NCBI GenBank assembly: GCA_040752515.1
Contig: JBFMGQ010000001.1
Location: forward strand, 1-64,000
From: Tenuifilum sp040752515
GTDB taxonomy: Bacteria; Bacteroidota; Bacteroidia; Bacteroidales; Tenuifilaceae
Direction: 5' to 3'
DNA: 64,000 nucleotides
Position numbers and translations under genes: made by a program. Under the pieces are notes generated by a model. It made no database searches. It saw nothing but the letters and a program-made list of their open reading frames with translations, and was not told the origin of the DNA. Below are positions 25,379-35,398 of the stretch, piece by piece (the stretch's first letter is position 1; every line of letters begins with the position of its first letter).

Positions 25379-27727
25379 ATGCACAGGAATAAATTAACCA
25401 TCAGTAGCGGATTTATACTGATTCTAATGCCCTTGATCTCATTTAGTCAACAGCTTTACAAGGTAGAACTAAATGTTGTTGATAAAAGTTCAGGGGCGGG
25501 AATTCCATATGCCACCTGTCAATTATTGAGTAACCAAAAAGGGTTTGTAGCGAATGAATCAGGTTATATTTCATTCGTAACTACAAAGGGGCAAAATAGT
25601 ATTAAAACTTCTAGCGTTGGCTACAATGCAGCGGTTCTGGATTTCGAGCTGGTTTCAGATACTGCTTTAACCCTTTATTTAGAGTCAATTGAAATTGGAG
25701 AGGTTAAGGTTTACAGTGATAGGAAGTTAACACTTTTGAAGGCACAATCGGGTAAGATAACTGTTCCTTTGTACGCTATCGAGTCGGTTCCCAAATTTCT
25801 TGGTGAGCCCGACTTATTAAAATCTTTAATGATTTATCCCGGGATAGCATCAACTATGGATGGCTACTCCTCCTTGCTGATCAGAGGGGGAAATTCTGAC
25901 CAAAACCTTTTTTTAATAGACGATTGCCCTGTATTTAACATTAACCATTTAGGTGGTTTTGTTTCATTATTTAACACAAATTCAATTAAATACGTTGATG
26001 TGTACAAAAACAGTTTCCCCTCGCAATATGGTGGGAAAATATCTGGAGTTATCGATATCAAAACTCGAGATGGGAATATGTATGAATACCACGGGGAAGT
26101 TTCTTTGGGTATTGTTTCATCAGGTTTTTTAATTGAAGGGCCTATTATTAAAAATCGCATGACATTTTTAACATCTTTCAGGACTTCATACTTCGACTTA
26201 ATAAATAAAAGTTTGAGGGAAGATTATGAGAAATCGGGTAATGGGAGTTATTTTAACTACAAATTTTATGACATGAACACCAGATTGTCCTATTACTTGA
26301 GTAAAAATTCAAGAGTTTACTTGAGTTTTTACAATGGTAAGGATAATATGGAAAATTTCGATGCAAGTGTTAATCTATATACATCGACAGGAATCAATGA
26401 AAAAACAACTGATATTTCGAGTAACACCCAGAATAACACATTAGTTTCCTTGGGCTATAGGAACAATTCTGGGGTAATATCAACTTCCGTTAACGGTTAC
26501 CTTTCCTTGTATTCACAGTTAAATAAGGAATATCATGAACAAATAATCGTTCCTGAAAACAATATCAATGATTCTGAAATGAAGATTGGTCTTTATAAGT
26601 ACGGCTTCAAAATAATTTCTGATTATTCTTTTAGAAGCAACGATAAAATTTTAGTTTCGTTTGAATCAGGCTGGTATTCTGTTGTTCCTGGTGAATTTCA
26701 TAGGGTTACGTTTTCCTCTATTGATAGCATGACCAACATTTTTAGTACAGGTAAATACAATTCAGGCCATCCGTTTGAAGTTGCCGGCTCAATTGAAAAT
26801 CAAAACAAATTACTAAATGGAAGCATGGAATTAAAATTTGGCGTTAGATTAAATCAGTTTAATAATGACCTGGGAAAAGTTTTTTTTGATATTGAACCTC
26901 GCATATCTGCAACTTACTTTATAAACGAGTTATCGCATTTGGGATTAAGCTACACTCAGATGAATCAATACATCCACGGCCTAGTTAACAATCTTGGAGG
27001 GTTTGAGCGAATTCACTGGTTTGCTTCAGGCAATGAACTTTTACCACAATGCTCTCAACAGTACTCTTTGAGTTATAATGCTATTATTAAAAAGTATGAC
27101 GCAGATATAATCGCTGAGTTTTTTTATAAAAAGAGCAATAATTTGCCTCTGATAAAAACAGTACAATCAGCATTAGATTATCAAAACTTTTGGGTTAACA
27201 GATTTGACCCCTCAGGCGTAGGCTATTCATACGGATTTGAACTCTTACTAACAAAACAAACACCTCGATTCCTTGGGATTATTTCCTATACGTACCAGAA
27301 AAGTTTTAGAAGATTTGAAACCCTAAATGATGGCAAATGGTTCCCCTACGATTTTGACAGACCTCATAATTTGAACATTCAACTTCAGCTAAATAGCAAG
27401 AAGAATATTGTTTATAGCGCAACCTTTGTTCTTCGTTCGGGCACACCGATAAATCTACCTAGTGGAATTGCAACCTCAAACTTGTTTTTTAGCTACTCAA
27501 CTTACAATGGCTATAATAATTACCGTTTACCCGTTTATCATAGGCTAGATCTATCCGTTAAAAGGAACTGGAATACTTCAAAAGGCAATACTTTTTCTTT
27601 TTTCATCAACATATTTAATGCTTACGCAAGGGTTAATCCTACTGCTGTGGAAATAAATAATAACAAATTGAAAGGCATATCGTACTTCACAATTATTCCG
27701 TCAGCAGGTATTAGTTATAAATTTTAA
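25379..27727 (+). CDS. TonB-dependent receptor with CarboxypepD_reg-like N-terminus
   Basis: A 782-residue protein: signal peptide (LTISSGFILILMPLISFSQQ), a CarboxypepD_reg-like domain at about 25-105 (GIPYATCQLLSNQKGFVANE), a plug domain (MIYPGIASTMDGYSSLLIRG; NLFLIDDCPVFNINHLGGFV) and a long barrel ending IIPSAGISYKF, with terminal Phe. No SusD partner is present; instead a DUF4249 lipoprotein follows 21 bases later, a pairing common in Bacteroidota. The substrate is unknown. Composition is AT-rich relative to the flanking core genes. Confidence 0.88.
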   Translation: MHRNKLTISSGFILILMPLISFSQQLYKVELNVVDKSSGAGIPYATCQLLSNQKGFVANESGYISFVTTKGQNSIKTSSVGYNAAVLDFELVSDTALTLYLESIEIGEVKVYSDRKLTLLKAQSGKITVPLYAIESVPKFLGEPDLLKSLMIYPGIASTMDGYSSLLIRGGNSDQNLFLIDDCPVFNINHLGGFVSLFNTNSIKYVDVYKNSFPSQYGGKISGVIDIKTRDGNMYEYHGEVSLGIVSSGFLIEGPIIKNRMTFLTSFRTSYFDLINKSLREDYEKSGNGSYFNYKFYDMNTRLSYYLSKNSRVYLSFYNGKDNMENFDASVNLYTSTGINEKTTDISSNTQNNTLVSLGYRNNSGVISTSVNGYLSLYSQLNKEYHEQIIVPENNINDSEMKIGLYKYGFKIISDYSFRSNDKILVSFESGWYSVVPGEFHRVTFSSIDSMTNIFSTGKYNSGHPFEVAGSIENQNKLLNGSMELKFGVRLNQFNNDLGKVFFDIEPRISATYFINELSHLGLSYTQMNQYIHGLVNNLGGFERIHWFASGNELLPQCSQQYSLSYNAIIKKYDADIIAEFFYKKSNNLPLIKTVQSALDYQNFWVNRFDPSGVGYSYGFELLLTKQTPRFLGIISYTYQKSFRRFETLNDGKWFPYDFDRPHNLNIQLQLNSKKNIVYSATFVLRSGTPINLPSGIATSNLFFSYSTYNGYNNYRLPVYHRLDLSVKRNWNTSKGNTFSFFINIFNAYARVNPTAVEINNNKLKGISYFTIIPSAGISYKF

Positions 27728-27748
27728 CAGCTGTTTAAATATTACAAT

Positions 27749-28564
27749 ATGAACATATTAAAACATTTGGTTACAGTTGCTATTATATCATTACTTTTGG
27801 TTAGTTGTGAATTTTCAAAAGAATGGGATTATAAGTATGATGTTGATATAAACAAGTTGGTTGTGCATGGTTTTTTCTCGGTCGATACTTTTATAGTTGA
27901 AATCAAAGGGCTTAAACATCCATTAACAAAACAAAGTATTGAGCCGAAAGGAATCGTTGCTGAACTTTATGAAGATAGCCTTTTAGTTGGATGTTTACAA
28001 AAACTAAATGACTCAACCTTTATTAAACCAAAAGGCTTTTTACCTGTAACCCATAAGGGTTACTGGCTTAAAGTTAAATGCAATAACTTCCCCGAAGTCT
28101 TTACAATGAAAGAAGAACTGCCAGACATGACACAAATCAATAACATAACCATAGATACATTAAATGAAAATCAATCTAAACTTATTATTTCAGTAAACTT
28201 CAACGATGTGAAAGGTGTCACTAACTTTTACAGCCTAACTGTATATGAATACTTCAAAGGAGAAGTTCTTGTTAAAGGTTTTTTTAATCAGGGAATAACC
28301 TCCGATAATACTTTTGATGGTAATACTCAAAATTGGCAAGTAGAGGCCTATAAATGGTCTGACAGTGTAGAATTATATTTGCATCAACTTTCTCCATATT
28401 TTTATAGGTTTCTAAAATCAATTGATGATTTTGACAACTCAGCATCAGATCCTTTTGTGGCCAGACCCGCCCAAGTGTTTACAAATGTTACTAATGGATA
28501 TGGATTTTTTGGTGCATTCTCAACAAGTCAAAAAAAGGTGGTTTATATAAAGAACAAGAGATAA
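27749..28564 (+). CDS. DUF4249-type lipoprotein
   Basis: A 271-residue protein with lipobox LVSC (Cys 20 after MNILKHLVTVAIISLLL). The pattern fits DUF4249: an N-terminal beta-sandwich beginning DINKLVVHGFFSVDTFIVEI, a middle ISVNFNDVKGVTNFYSLTVY, and the closing NVTNGYGFFGAFSTSQKKVV. This family is normally encoded directly after a TonB receptor, as here, and is thought to be a surface accessory of that receptor. It is the last gene of the locus; no terminator is evident in the 200 bases before mutS2. Confidence 0.8.
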   Translation: MNILKHLVTVAIISLLLVSCEFSKEWDYKYDVDINKLVVHGFFSVDTFIVEIKGLKHPLTKQSIEPKGIVAELYEDSLLVGCLQKLNDSTFIKPKGFLPVTHKGYWLKVKCNNFPEVFTMKEELPDMTQINNITIDTLNENQSKLIISVNFNDVKGVTNFYSLTVYEYFKGEVLVKGFFNQGITSDNTFDGNTQNWQVEAYKWSDSVELYLHQLSPYFYRFLKSIDDFDNSASDPFVARPAQVFTNVTNGYGFFGAFSTSQKKVVYIKNKR

Positions 28565-28740
28565 CAAATGGAACTCGTAAAATTGGCTATTAACTGCAAT
28601 GCGCTGTATTTCCTACAATATACCTTACTGCTTCAAATTTTTGATTACTAATTGGTAACATTAAGTTTGATTCAATATACCAGCCATCAATTTTTTAAAA
28701 GAAAAATTAACTTGTCCCGATTTAATTTTATAACAACCAC

Positions 28741-28748
28741 TACATTTG
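28741..28748 (+). promoter_or_regulatory. Candidate -7 element of mutS2 (TACATTTG)
   Basis: An exact TAnnTTTG match 16 bases before the mutS2 ATG. The nearest upstream TTG (28712-28714) is 26 bases away, longer than the usual 19-21, so support is partial. Confidence 0.35.
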
Positions 28749-28764
28749 CTGTAAAAAGATTGCA

Positions 28765-31242
28765 ATGATTTACCCCGACACCTTTGAACAAAAGGTTGGT
28801 TTTGACAAGATTCGTGAACTTACGCTTGCGCGTTGCCTTTGCACGCTTGGCGAGCAGCGTGTCAAGGATGCTAAGTTCACTACTGATCCTGCAGAAGTAT
28901 TTGAATGGATTGAACAGACCCACGAGATGAAGACCATTTGCCTAATGGAAGATGGTTTTCCTACGGAAGGTTTTGTTGATATTACCCCAGCACTCCGCAA
29001 ACTTCAGGTTGAAGGGCAATGGATTGATGAAAATGAGCTACAGCAACTAAGACGCTCGCTGGAAACCATTAAATTGTTACTTGCTTTCGTAAAAAGGGTG
29101 TCGGATAAATATCCGGCTATTGCAAAACTTGCCACAGGTATAAATTACTACCCTTACATAATTGAGCGAATCGATAGCATACTTGACCGATACGGGCGAA
29201 TAAGGGATAACGCTTCGGCAAAACTATCTGAAATCAGGGCTAGCATTAGGGCAAAGGAAGCATCGGTAAATAAACTTATACAGGGAATTCTGCGCAGTGC
29301 ACGTGACCAAGGCATTGTTGAAACCGATGCACAACCCACTGTGCGCGAAGGGAGGGCGGTTATACCCGTTGCTGCTGCAAACAAGCGCAAACTTAAAGGT
29401 ATAGTTCACGACGAGTCGGCTACGGGCAAAACCGTTTTCATTGAACCCGTTGAGGTGGTTGAACTTAATAACGAGATTCGCGAGCTGGAATACGATGAGA
29501 GGCGCGAGATAGTGAGAATTCTCATCGAATTTGCCGATAGCATCAGACCCTACCTGCCCGAACTACTATCGGCCTACGATTTTATGGGCGAAATTGACTT
29601 TATTAGAGCAAAAGCCCTTTTAGCCATTGAGTTTGAAGGTGCCAAACCAATTTTAAACAGCACCACCACAGGCATTTACCTCAGGCAGGCACGCCACCCA
29701 ATCCTTCAGCTGAGCCTTAAGAGGGAAGGGAAAAGTATTGTACCGCTCGACATTGAGTTGAATCCCAACGGTAGAATTCTACTAATATCCGGACCTAATG
29801 CGGGTGGTAAATCGGTATGCTTAAAAACAGTTGGTTTGCTCCAGTACATGTTACAATGCGGTTTCCTGCCCTGTGCGTTGGAAAATTCCGAGATGGGAAT
29901 ATTTTCGAAAATATTCATAGATATAGGCGATGAGCAATCGTTAGAGAACGACCTAAGCACCTACAGCTCACACCTAATCAACATGAAGCAGATGCTAAGG
30001 CATGCCGATAACCAAAGCCTAGTGCTAATCGATGAGTTTGGAGCAGGAACTGAACCTACCGCCGGCGGTGCAATAGCTGAGGCAATTCTCCAGGAACTCT
30101 GCAATAAAGGGACCTTTGGTGTTATTACCACGCACTACTCCAACCTGAAACATTTTGCTGCTAACACCCCCGGCATAGTAAATGGAGCAATGCTTTTCGA
30201 CAATGAGCGGATTGAACCACTTTTCAAGTTCGAAATAGGGAAACCCGGCAGCAGTTTCGCCTTTGAAATTGCACGCAAGATAGGACTCCCCGAGGATGTG
30301 CTCAACGAAGCCGCAAAAAAGGTAGGGTCTGATTATATCACCTTTGAAAAGCATCTCCGTGAAATATCGCGCGATAAGCGATACTGGGAAAAGAAGCGAG
30401 AAAGCATAAGGTTAGCCAACAAACGCGCCGAAGAAGCCGAAGAAAAACTCCGCAAAGAGCTGGAAGAGCTTGAGCAAAAGCGAAAAGAAATTATTGCTGC
30501 TGCAAAAAAAGAAGCCCAAGAATTGCTGGCCAATGTAAACAAACAAATTGAAAACACCATTCGAGCCATAAAGGAAAGTAACGCCGATAAGGAACGTACC
30601 CGCGAAGCCCGAAAAGAGCTGGAAAACATCAAGACTGAAATTGACAAACCCGAAAGTTACGATGCTCTCATTGAGCGCAAAATGGAACTCATAAAACAAC
30701 GGCAGGAACGAAAAGCACAAAAAAGCCAACAAAAAAGTAACGTCGAAATTAATCCTGTTAATGCCGAGGCTCCTAAAGCCATTCAGCCTGGCGATAAGGT
30801 AAAAGTGGAAGGTAGCGATGTAGTTGGCGAGGTAATAAGTGTAAGCGAGAAAAGTGCATCGGTTGCCATTGGTGGTATGATAACCGTTGTAAAACTCGAT
30901 AAACTAAAGCGCATCTCATCGGGCGAATTCCGTGAGGTTTCAAAACAAAAGTCAACTGTAAATAAAGGTTTTGACGTTTATAAACGAAGGCTAAACTTTA
31001 AATCCGATATCGATATACGTGGATACAGGGCCGAAGAGGCCATTGAAGCAGTTCAGGATTTGATTGATGATGCTCTGATGCTCGGATTTAGCAGGGTAAG
31101 GATTTTACACGGCAAAGGTAATGGCATCCTTAAACAAGTAATCCGTGAATTTTTAAAGACTACGCCTGGCGTAAAAAGTTTTGGCGACGAACATGTAGAG
31201 TTTGGCGGAGCAGGAATTACTATAGTTGACCTTGATGTTTAG
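28765..31242 (+). CDS. mutS2: MutS2 endonuclease/ATPase with C-terminal Smr domain
   Basis: An 825-residue protein with the MutS core and ATPase: Walker A GPNAGGKS at 343-350, DEFGAGTEP and TTHYSNLKHFA downstream. A long charged coiled coil follows (KRAEEAEEKLRKELEELEQK), then a KOW-like stretch (AIQPGDKVKVEGSDVVGEVI), and the C-terminal Smr nuclease domain (LHGKGNGILKQVIREFLKTT). It lacks the mismatch-recognition domain of MutS. In other bacteria MutS2 acts on branched DNA or stalled ribosomes. Confidence 0.95.
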   Translation: MIYPDTFEQKVGFDKIRELTLARCLCTLGEQRVKDAKFTTDPAEVFEWIEQTHEMKTICLMEDGFPTEGFVDITPALRKLQVEGQWIDENELQQLRRSLETIKLLLAFVKRVSDKYPAIAKLATGINYYPYIIERIDSILDRYGRIRDNASAKLSEIRASIRAKEASVNKLIQGILRSARDQGIVETDAQPTVREGRAVIPVAAANKRKLKGIVHDESATGKTVFIEPVEVVELNNEIRELEYDERREIVRILIEFADSIRPYLPELLSAYDFMGEIDFIRAKALLAIEFEGAKPILNSTTTGIYLRQARHPILQLSLKREGKSIVPLDIELNPNGRILLISGPNAGGKSVCLKTVGLLQYMLQCGFLPCALENSEMGIFSKIFIDIGDEQSLENDLSTYSSHLINMKQMLRHADNQSLVLIDEFGAGTEPTAGGAIAEAILQELCNKGTFGVITTHYSNLKHFAANTPGIVNGAMLFDNERIEPLFKFEIGKPGSSFAFEIARKIGLPEDVLNEAAKKVGSDYITFEKHLREISRDKRYWEKKRESIRLANKRAEEAEEKLRKELEELEQKRKEIIAAAKKEAQELLANVNKQIENTIRAIKESNADKERTREARKELENIKTEIDKPESYDALIERKMELIKQRQERKAQKSQQKSNVEINPVNAEAPKAIQPGDKVKVEGSDVVGEVISVSEKSASVAIGGMITVVKLDKLKRISSGEFREVSKQKSTVNKGFDVYKRRLNFKSDIDIRGYRAEEAIEAVQDLIDDALMLGFSRVRILHGKGNGILKQVIREFLKTTPGVKSFGDEHVEFGGAGITIVDLDV

Positions 31243-31301
31243 CGGTTTAACCTATGAAAATTGAATGGCATTTTGTATATTGCCAATCAAAATAGCGCGT
31301 A

Positions 31302-32624
31302 GTGGAACTGCTAATTTATAGTCGACAAGCAAGCCCTCGACTGGAATACATTTGCCGATTTCTATTTAAGGACATACTCCGTATGCCCTACCGTATATCA
31401 AGTTCCTACACCGAAGCATCGGATTATAAAGGGCCTATTCTGAGTTACGATAAGCAACCCATTCCTGGGTCAATCAGCATTTGCCCCTCGTCGCTCTTGT
31501 TTGATAAAACTATCAACCACTTTCCAATAGAAATTGGCGAATGGCATGGCATGCCAGCCTTTCCAATCACATCGAACAATCACAAAAGCGATATCCCCTT
31601 CGACCTGCTTGCTGGCGCATTTTACCTGGTAACCCGCTACGAAGAGTATCTACCCCACAAGCCAGATAGGCATGGACGATATAGGTTTACCAATAGCATT
31701 GCATACAAGAATGGCTTTCTGGAAATCCCCATTGTTGACCTATGGGCTTACGAACTTCGAATGGTTATAAAGGAAAAGTTTGGCAGTACGCACTATAAAC
31801 AGCGCAATTTCACCAGCCAAATAACCTTTGACCTAGATAGTGCTTTTGCATTCAAGGGGAAAAGCATTGTTAGGAACGCGCTGGGATTTGCAAAGTCGGC
31901 ACTATCCCTTGAGTTTAGCAAAGCCAAGATGCGTCTTAAGGTTCTCGCAAACAAGGCAAAAGACCCCTTTGATATATACGACGAACTATTTGCAATACTC
32001 CCTGCAGGCGAAGCCACAAAATGGTTTATTCACGTTGGCAGTTGGGGCAAATACGATAAGCAGGTAAATACACGTAGCGCTTCGTTCCTAAATGTTATCA
32101 ACAAACTATCGTCGCGTTATTCCATTGGAATTCACCCCTCATATAAAACCTATTTAAGCGACGAATACTTCCGCCATGAGTTAACCAAACTGGTTGATAT
32201 TCTGGGGCAGGCTGTATCGGCCTCGCGGTTTCATTACCTGCGACAAAGCATACCATACTCATACTACCCTCTCCTAAGAGCTGGCATAACCCAGGAATAC
32301 TCGATGGGTTATGCCGATAAACCAGGATTTAGAGCAGGAACATGTACACCCTACCCTTTTTACGACCTATTTGAAAACACTCCCAAAAACCTTAAGGTTT
32401 TCCCCTTTGCCTTGATGGATAAATCGCTCATAAATATCGTCCGCCACAACCCCAGTCAAGCCTTTGAACTCGTTAAACGGTTAGTTTATGCCGTTCGGAA
32501 AGTAAATGGAAATTTTGTAAGCATATGGCATATCGATTACTTGGCTGAGAACCATACAGGAATCACGCTCAGGGAATTGCTCGAAAAAACAGTTGAAATG
32601 TGCAAGGATGAAGGAAAATCTTAA
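31302..32624 (+). CDS. Polysaccharide-deacetylase-family protein (DUF7033 N-terminus)
   Basis: A 440-residue protein starting at GTG 31302. The N-terminal half (PFDLLAGAFYLVTRYEEYLP; HGRYRFTNSIAYKNGFLEIP) is the DUF7033-like domain that precedes NodB-type deacetylase folds in Bacteroidota. The C-terminal half has QITFDLDSAFAF (motif-1-like, with one Asp of the usual pair), GIHPSYKTY (His in the metal-site region) and SIWHIDYLAENHTG. It could trim an envelope polysaccharide. It overlaps the next gene by 17 bases, forming an operon with two acyltransferase-like genes. Confidence 0.75.
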   Translation: MELLIYSRQASPRLEYICRFLFKDILRMPYRISSSYTEASDYKGPILSYDKQPIPGSISICPSSLLFDKTINHFPIEIGEWHGMPAFPITSNNHKSDIPFDLLAGAFYLVTRYEEYLPHKPDRHGRYRFTNSIAYKNGFLEIPIVDLWAYELRMVIKEKFGSTHYKQRNFTSQITFDLDSAFAFKGKSIVRNALGFAKSALSLEFSKAKMRLKVLANKAKDPFDIYDELFAILPAGEATKWFIHVGSWGKYDKQVNTRSASFLNVINKLSSRYSIGIHPSYKTYLSDEYFRHELTKLVDILGQAVSASRFHYLRQSIPYSYYPLLRAGITQEYSMGYADKPGFRAGTCTPYPFYDLFENTPKNLKVFPFALMDKSLINIVRHNPSQAFELVKRLVYAVRKVNGNFVSIWHIDYLAENHTGITLRELLEKTVEMCKDEGKS

Positions 32625-33549
32625 AATAGATTTTTTACACCGCGAAGAGATTGACGATAAACGCTGGAACACCAGTATCGATGATGCCTTTAACGGAAAC
32701 ATATATGCATACTCATGGTATCTCGATGTGGTTTCACCAAACTGGGGGGCTTTGGTTACACCTGATTACAACTACCTTTTCCCACTTCCCATAAAACGAA
32801 AGTATGGCATAAACTATATTATTCAGCCCTTATTCTGTCAGCAACTTGGGCTTTTCTCATCAAAACTTATATCACCAGAAATTATTGACAAATTCATTGA
32901 AAGCATACCCTCAAAATTCAGGTATGTAGATATCAACCTAAACATCCATAACAAAACCAATAAATACGCCAAACAAACCTCAAGGCGAAAAACATACATG
33001 CTCGATTTGCTCAACTACAATGAGCAAGTTTTCAAAAACTACAATCATAATACCAAAAGGAATATTTTTAAAGCTATTGCCAACGAATTTTCACTAACCA
33101 CGATGTTAAACCCAAACGATTTTTTAAAATCCTATAAACAATATGGTTACATGGTAAATAGTAAAAAAGATATTGCAGTTATTGAGAAACTCATTGAAAC
33201 ACTTATTATTCATAATAAAGCAACCATTGCCGGGGTGGTTGATAATAATAATCAGGTGGGGGCTGTTGCTTTATTTACCGAAAGCCACAACACAATACAC
33301 TACCTGTTAGGCGCTGCCGAACCAAATTATAAAAAGAAGGGCGCAATGTTTTACCTGATGGATGGGATAATCAGAAACCACTCAGGAATGGATAAAGTAC
33401 TTGACTTTGAAGGCTCGATGATATTATCTATTGCAAGATTTTTTAGTGGTTTTGGGGCTAGGCCGTGTATATATCTTAATTATAAAAGGAGCACACTACC
33501 GGCAAGCAAAGCTATAGTCAATATTAAACGGAAACTTAAACTTTTATAG
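32608..33549 (+). CDS. FemAB/GNAT-like acyltransferase
   Basis: A 313-residue protein. ATG 32608 (MKENLKIDFLHREEIDDKRW) is chosen over TTG 32593; it overlaps the deacetylase end. The C-terminal GNAT-type fold includes AGVVDNNNQVGAVALFTESH, YLLGAAEPNYKKKGAMFYLM and DFEGSMILSIARFFSGFGAR, the last typical of FemAB-like proteins. These transfer acyl or aminoacyl groups in cell-envelope biosynthesis. The substrate is unknown. Confidence 0.72.
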   Translation: MKENLKIDFLHREEIDDKRWNTSIDDAFNGNIYAYSWYLDVVSPNWGALVTPDYNYLFPLPIKRKYGINYIIQPLFCQQLGLFSSKLISPEIIDKFIESIPSKFRYVDINLNIHNKTNKYAKQTSRRKTYMLDLLNYNEQVFKNYNHNTKRNIFKAIANEFSLTTMLNPNDFLKSYKQYGYMVNSKKDIAVIEKLIETLIIHNKATIAGVVDNNNQVGAVALFTESHNTIHYLLGAAEPNYKKKGAMFYLMDGIIRNHSGMDKVLDFEGSMILSIARFFSGFGARPCIYLNYKRSTLPASKAIVNIKRKLKLL

Positions 33550-33553
33550 GCAT

Positions 33554-34641
33554 ATGCTATCGATATCAAAAATCTCGTTGAAAGAACTCAGGCTCTTTAA
33601 CGATGATACGGGTTTGACAGAGAAAGAATTTTTGCCTATCAGCAAGGTTAGAGCCATGTCGTTCATGGCAAATCCGCGTGTACACTCTAACGATAATGTG
33701 CTATACCAAGCACACTGGAACGAAAAACTCATTGCATACCTACGGTATTGCCCGATACGGCATTTGTCAACAACCAAACCATTCCCTTTGCATGGATTAG
33801 CGGTGCATGGGTTCATCCGAATTTTCGCAGGCAGGGCATTGCCACAAAACTTATCGACACGGTAGCGGCCGACTGGAAAGGAATGCTGATGGCAACAAAT
33901 TTTTCAAAAATCACCGAAGCCGTTTTTGAAAAAACCAAAACCTTTAAAACTGCTAAGAGGATTGAAGGTCGAAGGTTTTACCTACGAAAAACTCTCCTAA
34001 GCACGTATAACTGTTGCAAGCACAGCAACCCATTCAACTATTTGGGCGAAAAGGCCATAAACTTATTTAACTACTCAAGTCTAACCCGCAAATTACTTAA
34101 ACTTCCTAAAGAAATTGAATTAGAATACTTTAGCAGACCCGATGAGGAAATTATTCAGAAGTTTACCTTAGAAACAGAAAAAACTCTAACTAAACGAGGC
34201 GCAAATGAGTTTAACTGGATTATCCGATATCCCTGGTTGATAAATGGCCTATTACCCGACCGGGCAGCTCAAAAGTTTTTCTTTGCCTCGGTAATTCCAG
34301 CATCGGCTTACTATTTGGTTAAGGTATTTAAAGATGATGAGCTAATAGGCGTTTTGTTAATGCAGCACAGCAATACCCGTTTTACAGTTCCTTACTACTG
34401 GTTCGAAAACGGAGCCGAAGATGTAATGGCCAAAGTCATACTCTTGCATGCATCAAAGGCTAAAGCATCATTTATCAATATTTATAATAAAAAAATTGTT
34501 GATGCCATGCTCAACCTCAAGCATTACTACTATTACAGCATGGCGCGAACCCGACAATACTTAGTAGCCGACAGCATGCTTGATATTATTGGGGAAAACT
34601 TTGATTTGATGGACGGCGACGGCGATTGTGCTTTCATTTAA
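33554..34641 (+). pseudogene. GNAT acetyltransferase broken by a -1 frameshift
   Basis: The gene is in two frames. The first (33554-33865 open) reads a normal GNAT beginning (MLSISKISLKELRLFNDDTG; VLYQAHWNEKLIAYLR) and then turns to nonsense. From 33748 another frame continues with LPDTAFVNNQTIPFAWISGA, WVHPNFRRQGIATKLIDTV (the acetyl-CoA loop) and runs to 34641. Between CGG 33743-33745 and TTG 33748 there are two bases where three are needed, so one base is missing at about 33743-33748, for example from a GG run. It is either a recent inactivation, an assembly error, or a recoding site; no slippery heptamer was noticed. If repaired, the protein would be about 362 residues. The gene converges on ftsE with a one-base gap. 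Confidence 0.75.
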
Positions 34642-34642
34642 C

Positions 34643-35350
34643 TTACTCCATCAAGCTTTCAAAATCGATTTCGGTGGCTTGTTCCGTTTCAACCACTTTC
34701 CCCTTTTCGCACCTAAGGGTTCGAGCAGGAAATTTCTTTATGATTTGAGTGTTGTGGGTAGCCATTATTATGGATATTCCTGATGAGGAAAGGTTATGTA
34801 GTATCTGCATTATCCCTTCCGATGTTTCCATGTCGAGATTTCCGGTTGGCTCGTCGGCTAGAATTAATTCGGGGTTATTGAGCAGTGCCCTAGCAATAAC
34901 CACTCGCTGCTGTTCGCCTCCGGATAGCTGATGAGGCATTTTGTAATCCTTAAACTTTAGCTCCACCATATCGAGAACCTCAGCTATACGCTGCTTTATG
35001 GCCGATTTGTCCTTCCATCCGGTTGCTTTTAGAACAAAAAGCAGGTTATCGTAAACGCTTCTATCGGTTAGCAACTGAAAATCCTGAAATACGACGCCTA
35101 TTTTCCTGCGCAACCTTGGAACCTGGTTGCGTTTCAACTTTTTCAAATCGAACCCGCATACAAATCCATCACCCTCTTTAAGTGGAATTTCGGCTGTTAT
35201 GGTTTTAATTAAACTGGTTTTCCCACTACCAACCCTACCAATTAAATATACAAATTCGCCCTTACCAAGCGAAAAGTTAACATCGGATAAAATCAGGTTA
35301 TCTTCCTGAAAAATGTTGGCTGAGCGAATATCAACAGTAAAATTATCCAT
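34643..35350 (-). CDS. ftsE: FtsE-like ABC transporter ATP-binding protein
   Basis: A 235-residue ABC ATPase of the FtsE/LolD group: Walker A GRVGSGKTSL, Q-loop VFQDFQLLTDRSVYDNL, signature HQLSGGEQQRVVIARALL, Walker B LILADEPTGNLD and the switch His in IIMATHNTQI. With FtsX, FtsE controls peptidoglycan hydrolases at the septum. No ftsX is adjacent, which is common in Bacteroidota, so the assignment rests on sequence style (LTDRSVYDNL is typical of FtsE). It is read leftward as a single gene. Confidence 0.85.
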   Translation of the reverse strand: MDNFTVDIRSANIFQEDNLILSDVNFSLGKGEFVYLIGRVGSGKTSLIKTITAEIPLKEGDGFVCGFDLKKLKRNQVPRLRRKIGVVFQDFQLLTDRSVYDNLLFVLKATGWKDKSAIKQRIAEVLDMVELKFKDYKMPHQLSGGEQQRVVIARALLNNPELILADEPTGNLDMETSEGIMQILHNLSSSGISIIMATHNTQIIKKFPARTLRCEKGKVVETEQATEIDFESLME

Positions 35351-35398
35351 AGAATGCCGAAAAGTTTCAAAATGCTAAGGTAAGAAAAAAATAACAAT

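Noticed and set aside
33740..33760. Programmed ribosomal frameshift in the GNAT gene
   Set aside because: No slippery heptamer or following stem was found at the junction; a simple one-base deletion explains the two frames.
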